A stretch of 64,000 nucleotides of DNA from Pseudarthrobacter sp. fls2-241-R2A-127. GTDB lineage: Bacteria > Actinomycetota > Actinomycetes > Actinomycetales > Micrococcaceae. Below are positions 51,191 through 62,100 of this stretch, piece after piece. Below the pieces are notes generated by a model, which was given only the letters and a program-made list of their open reading frames with translations, was not told the origin of the DNA and did no database searches. Each line of letters starts with the position of its first letter. Position 1 is the first letter of the stretch. The DNA lies in NCBI RefSeq assembly GCF_030209355.1, contig NZ_JARVSF010000019.1, positions 106,108 to 170,107 of the forward strand, given 5' to 3'. The position numbers and the translations under genes were made by a program.

Positions 51191-52105
51191 CTACGGGGCC
51201 TCGACGGGGAAGAACACCCGCGGATCCTGCAGCATGGCGGGGTAGGCGAAGGCCGAACGGTCGATGATCTCCAGCACCTCGAAGGTCCTGCCAAAGCGGC
51301 CGTCATCGAGCGTGATGGGCCGGCCCACCACCTGGCCCAGGGCGAACTGCGCCCCGTGTTCCAACGGGACAGCAACGGGGGTCTTGCCCGGCAGGGTGCG
51401 GAATGCATCCTCCTGCGCCTGCCGTTTGCGGGTGGGCTTCTTCACCTGGGGCTTTGGCGGCGCCTTCTTCGCCGCGCGGGACGGGCGCCGGGACCCGTCC
51501 TCGACATAGACCGGGGTATAACCGTCATCCCCGGCAGGCATCGCTGCTGAAGCGTTCCGGTTGACCGGCGGAAGTGCCACAGTGGTGAGCGATTGCGGGT
51601 CGACGTCGTCATGGGGGTCTCGGAGGATCCACAAGAGGTCCCCTTCCGGCTCCTGCGGCAGGAACTCGTGCCTTGGCTCGGGCCAGACATAGTCCATTCC
51701 CTGAATGGCATCGGGGAAAACAGGGGTGTAGAACTTTGGTTCCTTGTGCACCAGCTTGGACCGGTGGCTCAGGTGGAAGTCGGGGTCCCCGAGCCACGGC
51801 GGCATGATGATTTTGGCGGCGTAGTCCGGATGGGCTGCCTGCGGGGCGAACTCGGCAATGTTGGCCCGGGTGTTATCCGGGTGGCCCCGCTCAATCCACT
51901 CGTCCACCATCGCGAGCCCATACATGGTCAGGGCTGGCACGTGGCCCATCCACATCCTGATCGCCGGGTGGGTCTGCCAGCCGTATTCGGGGATCACCAG
52001 GGCTCGAAGGGTTTGCAGCGCTTCAACCCGCTGCTTGCCCAGCCGCGCGGTGTCCAGGGCTGCGGCGCTTTGGCGGAAGTCAGGGTACGGGAGGAAAGTT
52101 TGCAT
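51191..52105 (-). CDS. MSMEG_6728-type conserved protein
   Basis: A 304-residue protein conserved in actinobacteria: MQTFLPYPDFRQSAAALDTA, RLGKQRVEALQTLRAL, and GWQTHPAIRMWMGH. The N-terminal part resembles a pyrimidine-dimer DNA glycosylase-like fold, with a basic linker (RAAKKAPPKPQVKKPTRKR) in the C-terminal half that might contact nucleic acid. The role is unknown; DNA repair is only a suggestion from that resemblance. The ATG at 52105 fits the conserved N-terminus better than the longer frame. Confidence 0.78.
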   Translation of the reverse strand: MQTFLPYPDFRQSAAALDTARLGKQRVEALQTLRALVIPEYGWQTHPAIRMWMGHVPALTMYGLAMVDEWIERGHPDNTRANIAEFAPQAAHPDYAAKIIMPPWLGDPDFHLSHRSKLVHKEPKFYTPVFPDAIQGMDYVWPEPRHEFLPQEPEGDLLWILRDPHDDVDPQSLTTVALPPVNRNASAAMPAGDDGYTPVYVEDGSRRPSRAAKKAPPKPQVKKPTRKRQAQEDAFRTLPGKTPVAVPLEHGAQFALGQVVGRPITLDDGRFGRTFEVLEIIDRSAFAYPAMLQDPRVFFPVEAP

Positions 52106-52286
52106 CCATTCAGTCTGACGGCAGCCGGCGGAAGTGCCAATTGCTGTGCCGGCGGCCACACCCGGTCGATGGCCCTGGACGCGTTCCACACCGCGCTATC
52201 TGTCCAAATAGTGGACGCATGCATACGGCTCCCAGGTTAAACCACTAAGATCTCGGCAACCACCCCAGCGTTTTGGAAGCTCACTC

Positions 52287-52874
52287 ATGACATCTATGCC
52301 TGAAAAGTCCACAGCCGACGCCCGCCCGGCGCTGCCCCGTTACGGCCAGCTGCTCGGCCCCGAAGCCCAGGGCATCCTGGTCCTCGACGAGTTCACCATC
52401 GATCCCGCAGACGCCCGGAAGGACCAGCACCGTTTCCGCGACGGCATGGCCGCCGTCGCACGGACCGTCCGCCGGATTGCCGCCCTGCGCGTGGTGATCG
52501 CGCTGGTCGCCATCGGAAACCTGCCCCTGTTCCTGCTCTCGAGCGGCTGGTGGATCTACGGTGTCTCGCTCACCCTCGTCGTCGCAGTGCACAGCGCAGT
52601 GACACTGCTGAACCGGCATGAGCCCCGGCTCAAGCAGCGCTCAGCGCTGGAACTTCACATGCACCGCGAACGCAGCGCCAACTACCGCAAGGTGCGCGAC
52701 GCCGTGAAGTACATGATCGACACCCCCAGCCGCATGAACGAGCACCTTTACCTGGAGCTGCTCGCCGTCAAGCGGGTGGCCCTGAACCTTGCCCACGGCA
52801 CAGTCGCGCTGCTGGATACCAGCGACGAGTCCGCCTGGAAAGTACGGATCGTCCGCGAACTCCCGACCGCCTGA
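52287..52874 (+). CDS. membrane-associated protein of unknown function
   Basis: A 195-residue protein. The N-terminal 75 residues are soluble (FTIDPADARKDQHRFRDGMA), followed by two adjacent hydrophobic helices (VVIALVAIGNLPLFLLSS and GWWIYGVSLTLVVAVHSAV) and a helical basic C-terminal half. No family is recognised. It stands alone, with a strong terminator downstream shared with the Rpf-like gene. Confidence 0.65.
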   Translation: MTSMPEKSTADARPALPRYGQLLGPEAQGILVLDEFTIDPADARKDQHRFRDGMAAVARTVRRIAALRVVIALVAIGNLPLFLLSSGWWIYGVSLTLVVAVHSAVTLLNRHEPRLKQRSALELHMHRERSANYRKVRDAVKYMIDTPSRMNEHLYLELLAVKRVALNLAHGTVALLDTSDESAWKVRIVRELPTA

Positions 52875-52919
52875 CCGTCCGGCCCCGCGCGCCGCGGCAG
52901 CGGGCACTGGCTTAAAAGT

Positions 52920-52965
52920 ACGACGCCGGCACATCCCTTGTGGGGGCGTGCCGGCGTCGTCTTTT
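52920..52965. terminator. intrinsic terminator between convergent genes
   Basis: Thirteen-base arms (52920-52932 and 52948-52960) pair perfectly with a 15-base loop and are followed by CTTTT. It separates the 195-residue membrane protein gene from the Rpf-like gene. Confidence 0.78.
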
Positions 52966-53037
52966 GGTCAACGGAATTTGTCTATCGCCGACCTGTCTGT
53001 GGCGCCTTGGGAGGCGGTGCGGCCACGGCCGCTGCTG

Positions 53038-53661
53038 TTACGCGGGGAGCTGGATAACCTGTCCTTCGAACACCAGGTTCGGATCGGAAATGGTGTCCAG
53101 GTTGGCGTCCGCGAGGTGCTGCCAGCCGCCCTGGATCCCCAGCTTCTGGGCAACGATGCTCAGGGTGTCGCCGGCCTGCAGGGTGTAGGTTTCACCGCTC
53201 AGCGGAACGGACGTCGCATGACGCGGTGCCTGCTGGACAGGGGCGTTCTGGACCTGGGTGGCCTGCTTGACCGGGGCGCTCTGGACGGGTGCGCTCTGTA
53301 CCGGCGCCCCGCCCCCGCCGCTGAGGCCCAGCTGCGACGCGCACGAAGGCCAAGCGCCCCAGCCCTGGGAAGCCTGGACCCGTTCGGCGACAGCGATCTG
53401 CTGTTCGCGGCTGGCGTTCTCGGGGGACCCGGTTCCGCCATAGGCAGACCAGGTGCTGGAGGTGAACTGCAGGCCGCCGGAGAAGCCGTTGCCGGTGTTG
53501 GTGGACCAGTTGCCGCCGCTCTCGCACTGGGCCAGTGAGTCCCAGGTGGAGGTGGGTGTTGCCGCGTTGGCGGCGGTAGCGGAAAGGGCCAGCCCTGCCG
53601 CTGAGACGGCGGCAAGGGTGACTCCACGGCGTGCGGCAGTACGGAATTTGGTGTTGTTCAT
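53038..53661 (-). CDS. secreted Rpf-like transglycosylase with LysM domain
   Basis: A 207-residue secreted protein. The signal peptide ends near AANA-ATP (about residue 34). The resuscitation-promoting-factor/transglycosylase domain has WDSLAQCESGGNWSTNTGNG with the catalytic Glu and GLQFTSSTWSAYGG. A VQSAP-type repeat linker leads to a C-terminal LysM (TYTLQAGDTLSIVAQKLGI) for peptidoglycan binding. It probably cleaves cell-wall glycan and may promote regrowth from dormancy, as Rpf proteins do in actinobacteria. The ATG at 53661 follows GGGAG; the longer frame is not needed. Confidence 0.92.
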   Translation of the reverse strand: MNNTKFRTAARRGVTLAAVSAAGLALSATAANAATPTSTWDSLAQCESGGNWSTNTGNGFSGGLQFTSSTWSAYGGTGSPENASREQQIAVAERVQASQGWGAWPSCASQLGLSGGGGAPVQSAPVQSAPVKQATQVQNAPVQQAPRHATSVPLSGETYTLQAGDTLSIVAQKLGIQGGWQHLADANLDTISDPNLVFEGQVIQLPA

Positions 53662-53797
53662 GATGTGATGCTCCCGAGGGCCACCGGCGCTGGTTCCGTC
53701 CCCGGAGATCGTCGCGCTACTGCCCACCCCTGACAAATAGAGGTCAACGTCGGTGGCTGCCGCTGGGCAGTTCTGGTGGAGGCAGCACCGGGCAATC

Positions 53798-53817
53798 AAA
53801 AAGCCCGCCGAACGGGC
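53798..53817 (-). terminator. terminator after uvrA-like gene
   Basis: On the minus strand GCCCG-TTCGG-CGGGC is followed by TTTTT. It lies 13 bases beyond the stop codon of the uvrA-like gene. Confidence 0.75.
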
Positions 53818-53829
53818 ATGTATTTCACG

Positions 53830-56406
53830 CTAGGACATCGCCTGGGTGTTATCAAATCGGGGCTTGCGCTCGTGTTGGCGGCCGGTTTCCTGACCCAGGG
53901 CGGCTGCCAGGTACGGAGCGGTCCGGCTGTCGGCGGCCGTGGCGACCATGGCGGGTGTCCCGGCGGCCATGATGGTGCCGCCTTTGTCCCCTCCTGACGG
54001 GCCCAGGTCAATGACCCAGTCGGCACCGGCCACAACGGCCATATCGTGTTCGACCACCACCACGGTGTTTCCGGCGTCCACCAGGCCATGGAGCTGCGCC
54101 ATCAGCAGCTGGACGTCCGCAGGGTGCAGGCCGGTGGTGGGTTCATCCAGCAGGTAGAGGGTGTGGCCGCGCTGTGCCCGCTGCAGCTCCGTGGCGAGCT
54201 TGATCCGTTGTGCCTCGCCGCCTGAAAGCTCCGTGGCGGGTTGTCCCAGGCGCAGGTAGCCCAGGCCAACGTCGCGCAGGCTCGTGAGGCTCCTGGCCGC
54301 CGCGGGCACGTCTGCAAGGAATTCAGACGCTGAGTCCACTGTCAGGGCCAGGACCTGGGACACGTTCAGGCCGCGGTATTCCACCTCAAGGGTTTCAGGG
54401 TTGTACCGGGACCCGCCGCACTCCGGACAAGGGCCATAGCTGCCGGGAAGGAAGAGCAGCTCCACTGCCACGAACCCTTCGCCCTGGCAGGTCTCACAGC
54501 GTCCGCCGGCAACATTGAAGGAGAACCGGCCGGCGCCGAAACCGCGGGCCTTGGCTTGCTCCGTGGCGGCAAATTCCTTGCGGACGGCGTCGAAGAGCCC
54601 CGTGTAGGTGGCCAGGTTGGACCGCGGCGTCCGGCCGATGGGTTTCTGGTCCACCGTCACCAGGCGGTCGATCCGGTGGTGGCCGGCCACGGTCGCCGCG
54701 GCAGGGGCTTCTGCCGGTTCGTCCTGCGCCGCGTGGGCATTGAGGCCTGATCCCACCAGGCCGCCGAGCACGCTTCCCACCAGGGTGGATTTTCCGGAGC
54801 CCGAAACGCCGGTGACCGCCGTCAGGACACCCAAGGGAAAACGGACGTCCAGGTTGCGCAGGTTGTGCAGGGCGATGCCGCGCAACTCCAGCCACTCGGC
54901 GGCATCCCTGACGCCGCTGGTACCGGCGCGCCCGCGCCCGGGCTGCATGCCGTCGTCGAACAGGTACGGCCTGGTGACCGATTCCTCAACCCCGGCGAGG
55001 CCGTTCACCGGGCCGCTGTAGAGCACCTCGCCGCCGCCTTCCCCTGCCCGGGGCCCCACATCCACCAGCCAGTCCGCGTGGCGGACAACGTCCATGTTGT
55101 GCTCCACTACGAACACCGAGTTGCCGGACGATTTCAGCTGCTCCAGGACCTCCAGGAGGGGCTCGGCATCGGCCGGATGAAGCCCGGCGGAGGGCTCATC
55201 GAGCACATAGACCACTCCGAACAGGCCGGACCGCAGCTGGGTGGCGATTCGGAGCCGCTGCATCTCGCCGGGGGACAGGGTGGGGGTGGCGCGGCCGAGC
55301 GCCAAATAGCCGAGTCCGAGGTCCAGGAGGACTGTAATCCGTTGGAGCAGGTCCCGGGTGATGGCCACCGCAACTTCGTTGGACTCGCCTGAAAGCTGCG
55401 TGCGGGAAGCGGTTCCGGCGTGGTCCAGCCCGGCCGTGGGACGGACCGCGTCCGCGAGTTCCACGAGTGGAAGCCGGTTGAGTTCCGCAATGGTCCGGCC
55501 TGCGAACGTGACCGCCAGCGCCTGGGGCGTCAGCCCGGTACCTTTGCACCGGGGGCACGGCCCGGACTCCATGTACGCAAGCACGCGTTCACGCATGGAG
55601 GCGCTTTGCGAATCGGCCAGCGTGTGGAGGACGTAGCTTCTGGCGCTCCAGAACCGGCCCTTGTACGGTTTGGCCACGCGGTCGCGCTGCGGGGTGACCT
55701 CCACCACCGGTTGTTCCTCGGTGAAGAGGATCCAGTCCCGGTGCTTCTTCGGCAGCTTCCGCCAGGGGGTGTCGACGTCGTACCCCAGGTGGGTGAGGAT
55801 GTCCCGCAGGTTCTTTCCCTGCCAGGCGCCGGGCCATGCGGCGATGGCACCATCGCGGATGCTCAGTGACGGGTCCGGGACCAGTGAGGATTCGGTGACT
55901 GTATGTGCCACGCCCAGGCCGTGGCATTCCCGGCAGGCGCCGGCCGCCGTGTTGGGGGAGAAGGCATCCGAGTCGAGCTGGGTGCTGCCCGCGGGGTAGG
56001 TGCCGGCACGCGAGAAGAGCATCCGCATGGAGTTGGAGAGAGTGGTGACGGTCCCCACCGTTGACCGGCTGCTGGGTGCGCCACGGCGCTGCTGGAGCGC
56101 GACGGCGGGCGGCAGCCCACTGATCAGCTCCACCTTGGGGTTGTGGCCCTGCTGGATGAGGCGGCGGGCATACGGGGCGACGGATTCGAAGTAGCGCCGC
56201 TGCGCCTCGGCGTAGATCGTCCCGAACGCAAGGGACGACTTGCCCGAGCCGGAAACGCCGGTGAACGCCACGATCGCATCACGCGGGACATCCACGTCCA
56301 CATTCCGGAGGTTGTTTTCGCGGGCTCCCCTGACCCGGACAAAACCGTCGGCGGCGGGGGTGGAAGCCGGGTCCTGCAGGTCATCAGTGTGCTTGGCGTT
56401 CTGCAT
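53830..56406 (-). CDS. UvrA-like excinuclease ATPase, short (UvrA2-type)
   Basis: An 858-residue UvrA paralogue, shorter than the roughly 950-residue repair UvrA. It has two ATPase modules: Walker [11 protein letters not shown] in each, signatures LSPGEMQRL (degenerate) and LSGGEAQRI, and the D-loop [10 protein letters not shown] and [10 protein letters not shown]. Zinc-finger cysteines occur in [24 protein letters not shown] and CPECGG. The UvrB-binding region seems reduced. Such proteins may act in repair of unusual lesions or in resistance to DNA-binding compounds. The ATG at 56406 is preferred; extension would run into the divergent deaminase gene 48 bases away. Confidence 0.9.
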   Translation of the reverse strand: MQNAKHTDDLQDPASTPAADGFVRVRGARENNLRNVDVDVPRDAIVAFTGVSGSGKSSLAFGTIYAEAQRRYFESVAPYARRLIQQGHNPKVELISGLPPAVALQQRRGAPSSRSTVGTVTTLSNSMRMLFSRAGTYPAGSTQLDSDAFSPNTAAGACRECHGLGVAHTVTESSLVPDPSLSIRDGAIAAWPGAWQGKNLRDILTHLGYDVDTPWRKLPKKHRDWILFTEEQPVVEVTPQRDRVAKPYKGRFWSARSYVLHTLADSQSASMRERVLAYMESGPCPRCKGTGLTPQALAVTFAGRTIAELNRLPLVELADAVRPTAGLDHAGTASRTQLSGESNEVAVAITRDLLQRITVLLDLGLGYLALGRATPTLSPGEMQRLRIATQLRSGLFGVVYVLDEPSAGLHPADAEPLLEVLEQLKSSGNSVFVVEHNMDVVRHADWLVDVGPRAGEGGGEVLYSGPVNGLAGVEESVTRPYLFDDGMQPGRGRAGTSGVRDAAEWLELRGIALHNLRNLDVRFPLGVLTAVTGVSGSGKSTLVGSVLGGLVGSGLNAHAAQDEPAEAPAAATVAGHHRIDRLVTVDQKPIGRTPRSNLATYTGLFDAVRKEFAATEQAKARGFGAGRFSFNVAGGRCETCQGEGFVAVELLFLPGSYGPCPECGGSRYNPETLEVEYRGLNVSQVLALTVDSASEFLADVPAAARSLTSLRDVGLGYLRLGQPATELSGGEAQRIKLATELQRAQRGHTLYLLDEPTTGLHPADVQLLMAQLHGLVDAGNTVVVVEHDMAVVAGADWVIDLGPSGGDKGGTIMAAGTPAMVATAADSRTAPYLAAALGQETGRQHERKPRFDNTQAMS

Positions 56407-56454
56407 TGGTTTGACTCTAGTGGTGATTCCGCCGCCGGGCATTATCCTGTCCGG

Positions 56455-57507
56455 ATGGAAACCTACGCCGGCGGCAGCACCATGCCCGAATCCGAAACGG
56501 AACCCGCGGTCCCCGCCAACCCCCTCCCGGTGGCCGAACTGCACCTGCACATCGAAGGTACGCTTCAGCCCGAGCTCATCTTTGCCTTGGCCGAGCGCAA
56601 CGGCATCGCCCTTCCCTACTCCGGGCTGGAAGAACTCCGGGAAAAGTACGAGTTCACCGACCTGCAGTCCTTCCTGGACCTCTACTACGCCAACATGGCC
56701 GTGCTGCAAACCGAGCAGGACTTCGCGGACATGACCCGTGCCTACCTTGAGCGCGCCGCCGCCGCCGGCGTCCGGCACGCGGAAATCATGATGGACCCGC
56801 AGGCCCACCTGTCCCGCGGGATCCCGCTGGAAGCATGCGTCAACGGCGTGGCCTCGGTCCTGGCCACCTCGCGCGAGGAGTACGGCATCTCCACCATCCT
56901 CATCGCCGCCTTCCTGCGCGACCTTCCGGAAGACTCGGCCCTGGAAGTGCTGGACCGGCTGCTGGCCATGGACGCTCCCATCGGAGCCATCGGCCTGGAC
57001 TCGGCCGAGGTGGGAAACCCGCCTTCGAAGTTCGAGCGGCTCTATGCGAAGGCCCGCGAGGCCGGCCTCCGGCTGACGGCGCACGCGGGGGAGGAGGGCC
57101 CGGCGTCGTACATCCTCGAGGCCCTGGACCTCCTGGGGGTGGAGCGCATCGACCACGGCATCCGGTGCATGGATGACCCCGACCTGGTAGAGCGCCTGGT
57201 CGACGCCCGGGTTCCGCTGACCGTCTGCCCACTGTCCAACGTCCGGTTGCGTGCAGTGGATACCCTGGCGGACCACCCCCTGCCCGCCATGCTGGCCGCG
57301 GGCCTGAACGTCTCGGTCAATTCGGACGATCCTGCCTACTTTGGCGGCTACGTGGATGACAACTTCGCGCAGTTGACCGCGGTGTTCGAGCTGTCCGACT
57401 TCGACAGGGCCCGCCTGGCCGCCAACTCCATCCACTCCTCCTTCGCCTCGGAGGAGCGGAAAGCTGAGCTGCTGGAGGAATTGAACGGCCGGGAAGCCAC
57501 CGCCTGA
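56455..57507 (+). CDS. adenosine/adenine deaminase family protein, probably adenine deaminase
   Basis: A 350-residue zinc deaminase of the Add family. It starts [21 protein letters not shown]; the HxHIEG motif (Glu rather than the Asp of classical adenosine deaminase) and the C-terminal [11 protein letters not shown] are typical of bacterial adenine deaminases. Zinc and catalytic residues include HAGE, DHGIRC and the Asp of NSDDP. It converts adenine to hypoxanthine for salvage. The first ATG at 56455 is chosen, with 56482 as an alternative. It is divergent from the uvrA-like gene. Confidence 0.85.
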   Translation: METYAGGSTMPESETEPAVPANPLPVAELHLHIEGTLQPELIFALAERNGIALPYSGLEELREKYEFTDLQSFLDLYYANMAVLQTEQDFADMTRAYLERAAAAGVRHAEIMMDPQAHLSRGIPLEACVNGVASVLATSREEYGISTILIAAFLRDLPEDSALEVLDRLLAMDAPIGAIGLDSAEVGNPPSKFERLYAKAREAGLRLTAHAGEEGPASYILEALDLLGVERIDHGIRCMDDPDLVERLVDARVPLTVCPLSNVRLRAVDTLADHPLPAMLAAGLNVSVNSDDPAYFGGYVDDNFAQLTAVFELSDFDRARLAANSIHSSFASEERKAELLEELNGREATA

Positions 57508-57533
57508 GCAGCCACTGTGCCAGGGGCAACAGC

Positions 57534-57564
57534 GCGGCTCCCGGGCCGGTAAACTGGGAGCCGC
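57534..57564 (+). terminator. weak stem-loop after deaminase gene
   Basis: A perfect 9-base stem (57534-57542 and 57556-57564) has a 13-base loop but no T-run. The rest of the 57508-57769 gap shows no other gene; it becomes AT-rich towards the next start. Confidence 0.35.
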
Positions 57565-57769
57565 AGGCGTGTCTGGGGAGTGCAAGGCAGCACCCATGTC
57601 AGCGCTTGGGGGTTATGCAGCCGGCCCTTACCCGAGACCTCCGCCTCAGTTGCGGCCCAATCCGCTTCATAGTCGGTCACGACACGCAGAGTTAACCAAT
57701 TAAAGTCGCGCGATTTAATAGGCAGTTGGCAAGATGCCTAAGACCGATCGCTTTTATATAAGGGGAATC

Positions 57770-58702
57770 ATGGCCAAGTCCACCGCAGAAAACACCTATC
57801 TTCGTCTCAAGACCGTCCTGGATGTCCTGACCGAAGGCGTGTGGTCCGGCGATGCACTGAATGCTGGCCAGGTTTTGGCTGAAGCAACCGCCCGCGTGCC
57901 GTTCAACGATCACGAGGCTGAACTCCTCAGCGGCGGAATTCCCCGCGGCCACAAGACGCTTACCTCGGCCACCGCCAAACTGGTCAAGGCCGGCTGGCTG
58001 GTCAAGGGCCGCACCGGCTGGACCATTACCGAGGACGGGATGCGCGCCACGGTTGCCTTCCCGGACGCGGTCACCTTCGCGTCAGCGCTCGACGCCGGCA
58101 CGCCCGTTCCTGCCGGCACCCCGGTCCCCACCGCTCCCGAAGGCTTTGTCCGCCCTGTCTCCGCAGCTGCTTCCGTCCTGGAAGTTCCGGCCAAGGACGA
58201 CGCCCCGGCAGCGAAGAAGGCTCCTGCCCGGAAGGCGCCGGCCAAGAAGGCTGCCGCCGCCGTGGGGAAGGCCGCCAAGGCCATTGAAGACGTGGTGGAA
58301 CCTGTGGTGAAGGCTGTCCGGAAGAAGGCCCCGGCGAAGGCCAAGGCTGAGACCGCCGTGCCCGCAACCGAGCCGTTCGAGGGTCCGGACGTCGAAACCC
58401 ACCCGCAGCCGGAGGCCGTGGCCCTGGCCGGCGACTTCAACACCATCCTGGGCGCACCGGAGAACTGGGCACCGCAGTACGACGAAGCGCAGATGGAGTT
58501 CGACTTCCTGGACCAGCTTTGGAAGAAGAGTGCCGAGCTTCCTGCCGGTTACTACACCTTCAAGATCGCACTGAACCGCTCCTGGGCGGAAAATTACGGT
58601 GCCTTCGGCGCGTTCGACGGCCCCAACCACGAACTGCACCACGCCGGCGGCACCGTGACCATCCGCTACAACCACGCCACCCGCGACATCACCATCAACT
58701 AG
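57770..58702 (+). CDS. fusion of winged-helix-like, histone-like tail and X25-like domain
   Basis: A 310-residue protein with three parts. Residues about 5-95 look like a winged-helix domain (YLRLKTVLDVLTEGVWSGDA, TLTSATAKLVKAGWLVKGRTG). Residues about 150-205 are a Lys/Ala/Pro tail resembling histone H1 or HupB tails (KKAPARKAPAKKAAAAVGKA). The C-terminal 100 residues resemble the X25 glycan-associated domain of amylopullulanases (ALAGDFNTILGAPENWAPQY, NRSWAENYGAFGAFDGPNHE). The combination of a DNA-binding-like part and a starch/glycogen-enzyme module is unusual. The ATG has AAGGGG upstream. It may link nucleoid or regulation to glycogen metabolism; no function is proven. Confidence 0.78.
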   Translation: MAKSTAENTYLRLKTVLDVLTEGVWSGDALNAGQVLAEATARVPFNDHEAELLSGGIPRGHKTLTSATAKLVKAGWLVKGRTGWTITEDGMRATVAFPDAVTFASALDAGTPVPAGTPVPTAPEGFVRPVSAAASVLEVPAKDDAPAAKKAPARKAPAKKAAAAVGKAAKAIEDVVEPVVKAVRKKAPAKAKAETAVPATEPFEGPDVETHPQPEAVALAGDFNTILGAPENWAPQYDEAQMEFDFLDQLWKKSAELPAGYYTFKIALNRSWAENYGAFGAFDGPNHELHHAGGTVTIRYNHATRDITIN

Positions 58703-58806
58703 CCGGTATCTCCTCCCGCCCCGGCACGCTGCGGCACCACACCGTGTTTTGCGGTGCGTTGCGTGCCCCGGCCGGGAGGAGCTGGCCGGCCGCGAGGAGG
58801 AACACC

Positions 58807-59121
58807 ATGGGCAGGCACGCAGGTGCACCGAAGGACGGTTCGGCGCAGGACGCCGTGCGGCTGGACGCCCGGGTGTTCGGCGTGGTCCAGGGTGTGGGCT
58901 TCCGGTATTGGACCATGGCCAAAGCGGAGGAACTGGGCTTGTCCGGCGAGGTGACCAATCTCGACGACGGTTCGGTGTCAGTCCTCGCCGAAGGCCCCGA
59001 GCCCAAGGTCCGCCAGCTCCTGGAATGGCTCAACTCCGGCAGCACCCCCGGACGGGTGGAAAGGGTGGACGCGGCAACATCCCCCGCCGGGGGGCACTTC
59101 CGCGGCTTCCGCGCGTACTGA
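58807..59121 (+). CDS. acyP: acylphosphatase
   Basis: A 104-residue acylphosphatase that hydrolyses acyl phosphates. The phosphate-binding loop is ARVFGVVQGVGFRYWTM with the catalytic Arg, and the second catalytic residue is Asn in VTNLDDGSVSV. The ATG at 58807 has GAGGAGG upstream. It lies 105 bases after the X25-like fusion gene on the same strand. Length is normal for the family. Confidence 0.93.
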   Translation: MGRHAGAPKDGSAQDAVRLDARVFGVVQGVGFRYWTMAKAEELGLSGEVTNLDDGSVSVLAEGPEPKVRQLLEWLNSGSTPGRVERVDAATSPAGGHFRGFRAY

Positions 59122-59160
59122 CCGCACCGTCCCAGCTTTGCGCCCGCAAACCCACCGCGC

Positions 59161-62100
59161 CTATTCCCGCGGGCTGAGGCCGATGAATGCGCCGAGTTCC
59201 TCCAACGCCGCCGGTTTGTGCGGCATGTAGCTAGTGAGTTCGGGGGAGCGGATGATGACGGCCCGCCACTGCCCGCGCGACACTGCCACGTTGATGCGGT
59301 TGCGGTTCAGCAGGAATTCCGCCCCGCGAGGAGCTTCCGCCACCGCCGAACAGGCCATGGAGACGAACACCACCGGCGCTTCCTGGCCCTGGAACTTGTC
59401 TACGGTGCCCACCCTCACCTCCGGCAGCCCGGCTTCCGCCAACGCCTTCCGGACCAGGTGAACCTGCGCGTTATAGGCGGCCACCACCATCAGGTCCTGC
59501 TGCTCCAGCGGACGGGATCCCGCATCCGGCGCGCACGTCCACTTCAGGCCGAGGTGGCGGCGTGCCTGGCGCACCACCTCCTCAGCTTCCGCCTTGGACG
59601 CTGTGGCGTTCCCGCTGTGGTTGACGAACACCGTCTCCACCCCGGGCGGGAGCCCGTCCAGTCCGCGCAGGCCCGCGGCCGGTGCGGACTGCAGCTTGCC
59701 GTCGTAGCTGAGGTTCGAGACCGCCCTGCACAGCTCCGGGTGCATCCGCCAGGTATCGGCCAGGAAATAGCCCAGGCTCTTGGGAAGGGTTGCGTGCCCC
59801 GCGGCGAGCCAGCCCAGGGCTGACTCGTCCACCGGTTCCGGATGCGCCCCTTGGGTGACCTGGGGGAGCTGCTGCGGATCGCCCAACAAGAGCAGCCGGT
59901 CCGCGGCGCGGGACACCGCAAGCGTGTTGGCCAGCGAGAACTGCCCGGCCTCGTCGATCACCAGCAGGTCCAGGGATCCGGCCGGGACTTCCTTGCCGGT
60001 CATGGTCCAGGCGGTGCCGCCCACCAGGCAGCCGCCCGGTGCGGCCAGCAGGCGTCCCACATCACGATCGTCCGTTGCAGCCCAGGGGACAGTGTGGGGC
60101 GCGGCGAGCTTCTTGGCCACAACGGAAGGGTCCACGCCGCCGGCCTCGATAGCCCGGCAGAGCAGGTTTTCCACCACGTTGTGCGACTGCGCAACCACCC
60201 CAACTTTCCACCCCTCCCGCACCAACTCGCCGATCACGTGCGCGCCGATGTGGGTCTTGCCTGTCCCCGGGGGCCCCTGGACGGCCAGGTACGAGGCGTC
60301 AAGGTCCCGCAGGGATGCGGCAATGGCTGCTGCGTAGTCGGCTGTGCCGTCCTGCAGGTGCCGGACCCCGGCGGGGGCGCTGATGCTGCGGAATCGCGGC
60401 GGTACCTTGCGCAGGATGTCCAGGCCCGGCTGTGCGGGCAGTCGCGGCACTGTGGAACCGACGGTCCTGGCAAGTTCCGCGATGGCGGCCTCGATGTTGT
60501 CTGTCGGTATGGGCGTATCCTCGGTCAACGCGATCGGGAGGTGCGGGTAGGCGGAGACTTTCCCGGATTCCCGCTCCGAGATGGTGATGATGGTGTGCTC
60601 GGGGTTGTCCGGAGCCGCCGCGAGGTGGTGGATGCGGGTCTTGAAGGCGTAGGCCCGGGCCTGTGGTGCTGCATTCGGGGCAGCCATGCCCTCCGGTCCC
60701 GGCGCGTCATACAGCCGGCACCAGCTGGAATCGACACGGAAATCGGAGCCCTCCGTCATGGTTCCGCGGAGCTGCACGACCCGGGTGCGCATCCGTTCCC
60801 GTGGTTTGGCCAGGGCCCAGTCCGACACGACCTCCGCCGATGACACCACGAACACGTTCCGCTGGTCCGCCCAGGTCTCCACGGGCGCTTCGACGCGGTC
60901 GAAGTGCTGCCACCAGAACTGTTTGCGCTCGCGCCGGTGGTACCCGGTGGCCGCTGCAACCATGGCGACGGCGCGCTCATCATTGCTCCAGGGCCGGTCA
61001 TCGGGAAGGCCCGCCAAATACTGGCGCAGCCTCACTTCCTCGGGAGTTTCGTCCGGTACTTCCACGGGGTCCTCCGGCGCGGTCCTGCCGGCCTGCGCCG
61101 GCCTTCCGGCGGATCCTGTGTCCTTGGTTGCCTGCGGCGCGATCTCCAGCAGCCAGTCCCGGAGCCGGAGGGTGGAAAGGCAGTCGTACCGGTTGTAGTC
61201 CGAAATGGAAGCCAGGATGGCATCGGCTTCACCTGTGCGGCCGGTATCCCTGGCGGCACAGTAGGCGGCATACGCCACCACTGAGGCGCCGGCGTCCTTG
61301 ACGTCCCCGGAGCGCAGGTTGTCTCCCATGTACAACGGTTCCAGCTTCTTGATGGAATACGAGGCCTCGGAGATCCGGAGCGAATGCTTGACAGTGGCGT
61401 ACAGGTCCACAAGCAGCCCCTGCCGGAGCCAGTGATCCACCGTGTCCTCACCGGCCTGGTGCACCAGGGACAGGTTCCGCAGGGCAGTTTTTTCGTACGC
61501 GGCGTAGTGATACACGTGCATGTCCGGGTACACGGCCCGGCGTTGCTCGACGTAATCCAGGAAATCGAGGAACGCGCGGCGTTCCCCGGACCGGGAGTGT
61601 GCCCAGAAGGGCCGGAACACGGGATCCCCGGCAGTACCCGGTACCGGGGCCTCGATGACGCCGAAGAGGTATTCGATGCCCCAGGCGCCGGTGGCTGGAT
61701 CCTGCCAGAGCGGATCGCCTTCGAAGTCGAAGAAGATGTCTCCGGCGCTCGGGGCGGGTAGCGAACCGATCGCGTTGTCCGCCAGGACGGTATAGGAGAC
61801 CGTGTGGGGCTGCCCGTCCTTCGTGAACGTCCGTGACCCTGCGGTTTGGTCCAGGCCCAGCTGCATCCTGGCTTGTGCGCGGAGGCGGGCCACTGAGCCT
61901 TGGGCGTCCGGGGCGGGCATGGCCGCGAGCTGGTCAATGGTGGTCACATTGGCGGCCTGGAGTTTGCGCCGTTGGACGGTGGACATCCCGGCGACCATCA
62001 GGAGGTCCCGGTGGCGGGTCACCTGCTCGGCGCAGTAGTCGCAGCGGCCGCAGTGCACGACGCCGGGCTGTTGCCACTGCACGGGGGCGTCTGCGGCGCG

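Noticed and set aside
53662..53800. Possible c-di-AMP riboswitch upstream of the Rpf-like gene
   Set aside because: Such switches precede rpf genes in some actinobacteria, but the conserved core GGGGAACCA-type segments are not found here.
56407..57597. UvrA-like protein extended by about 400 residues
   Set aside because: The extra part is antisense to the deaminase gene, and no UvrA has such an N-terminus.
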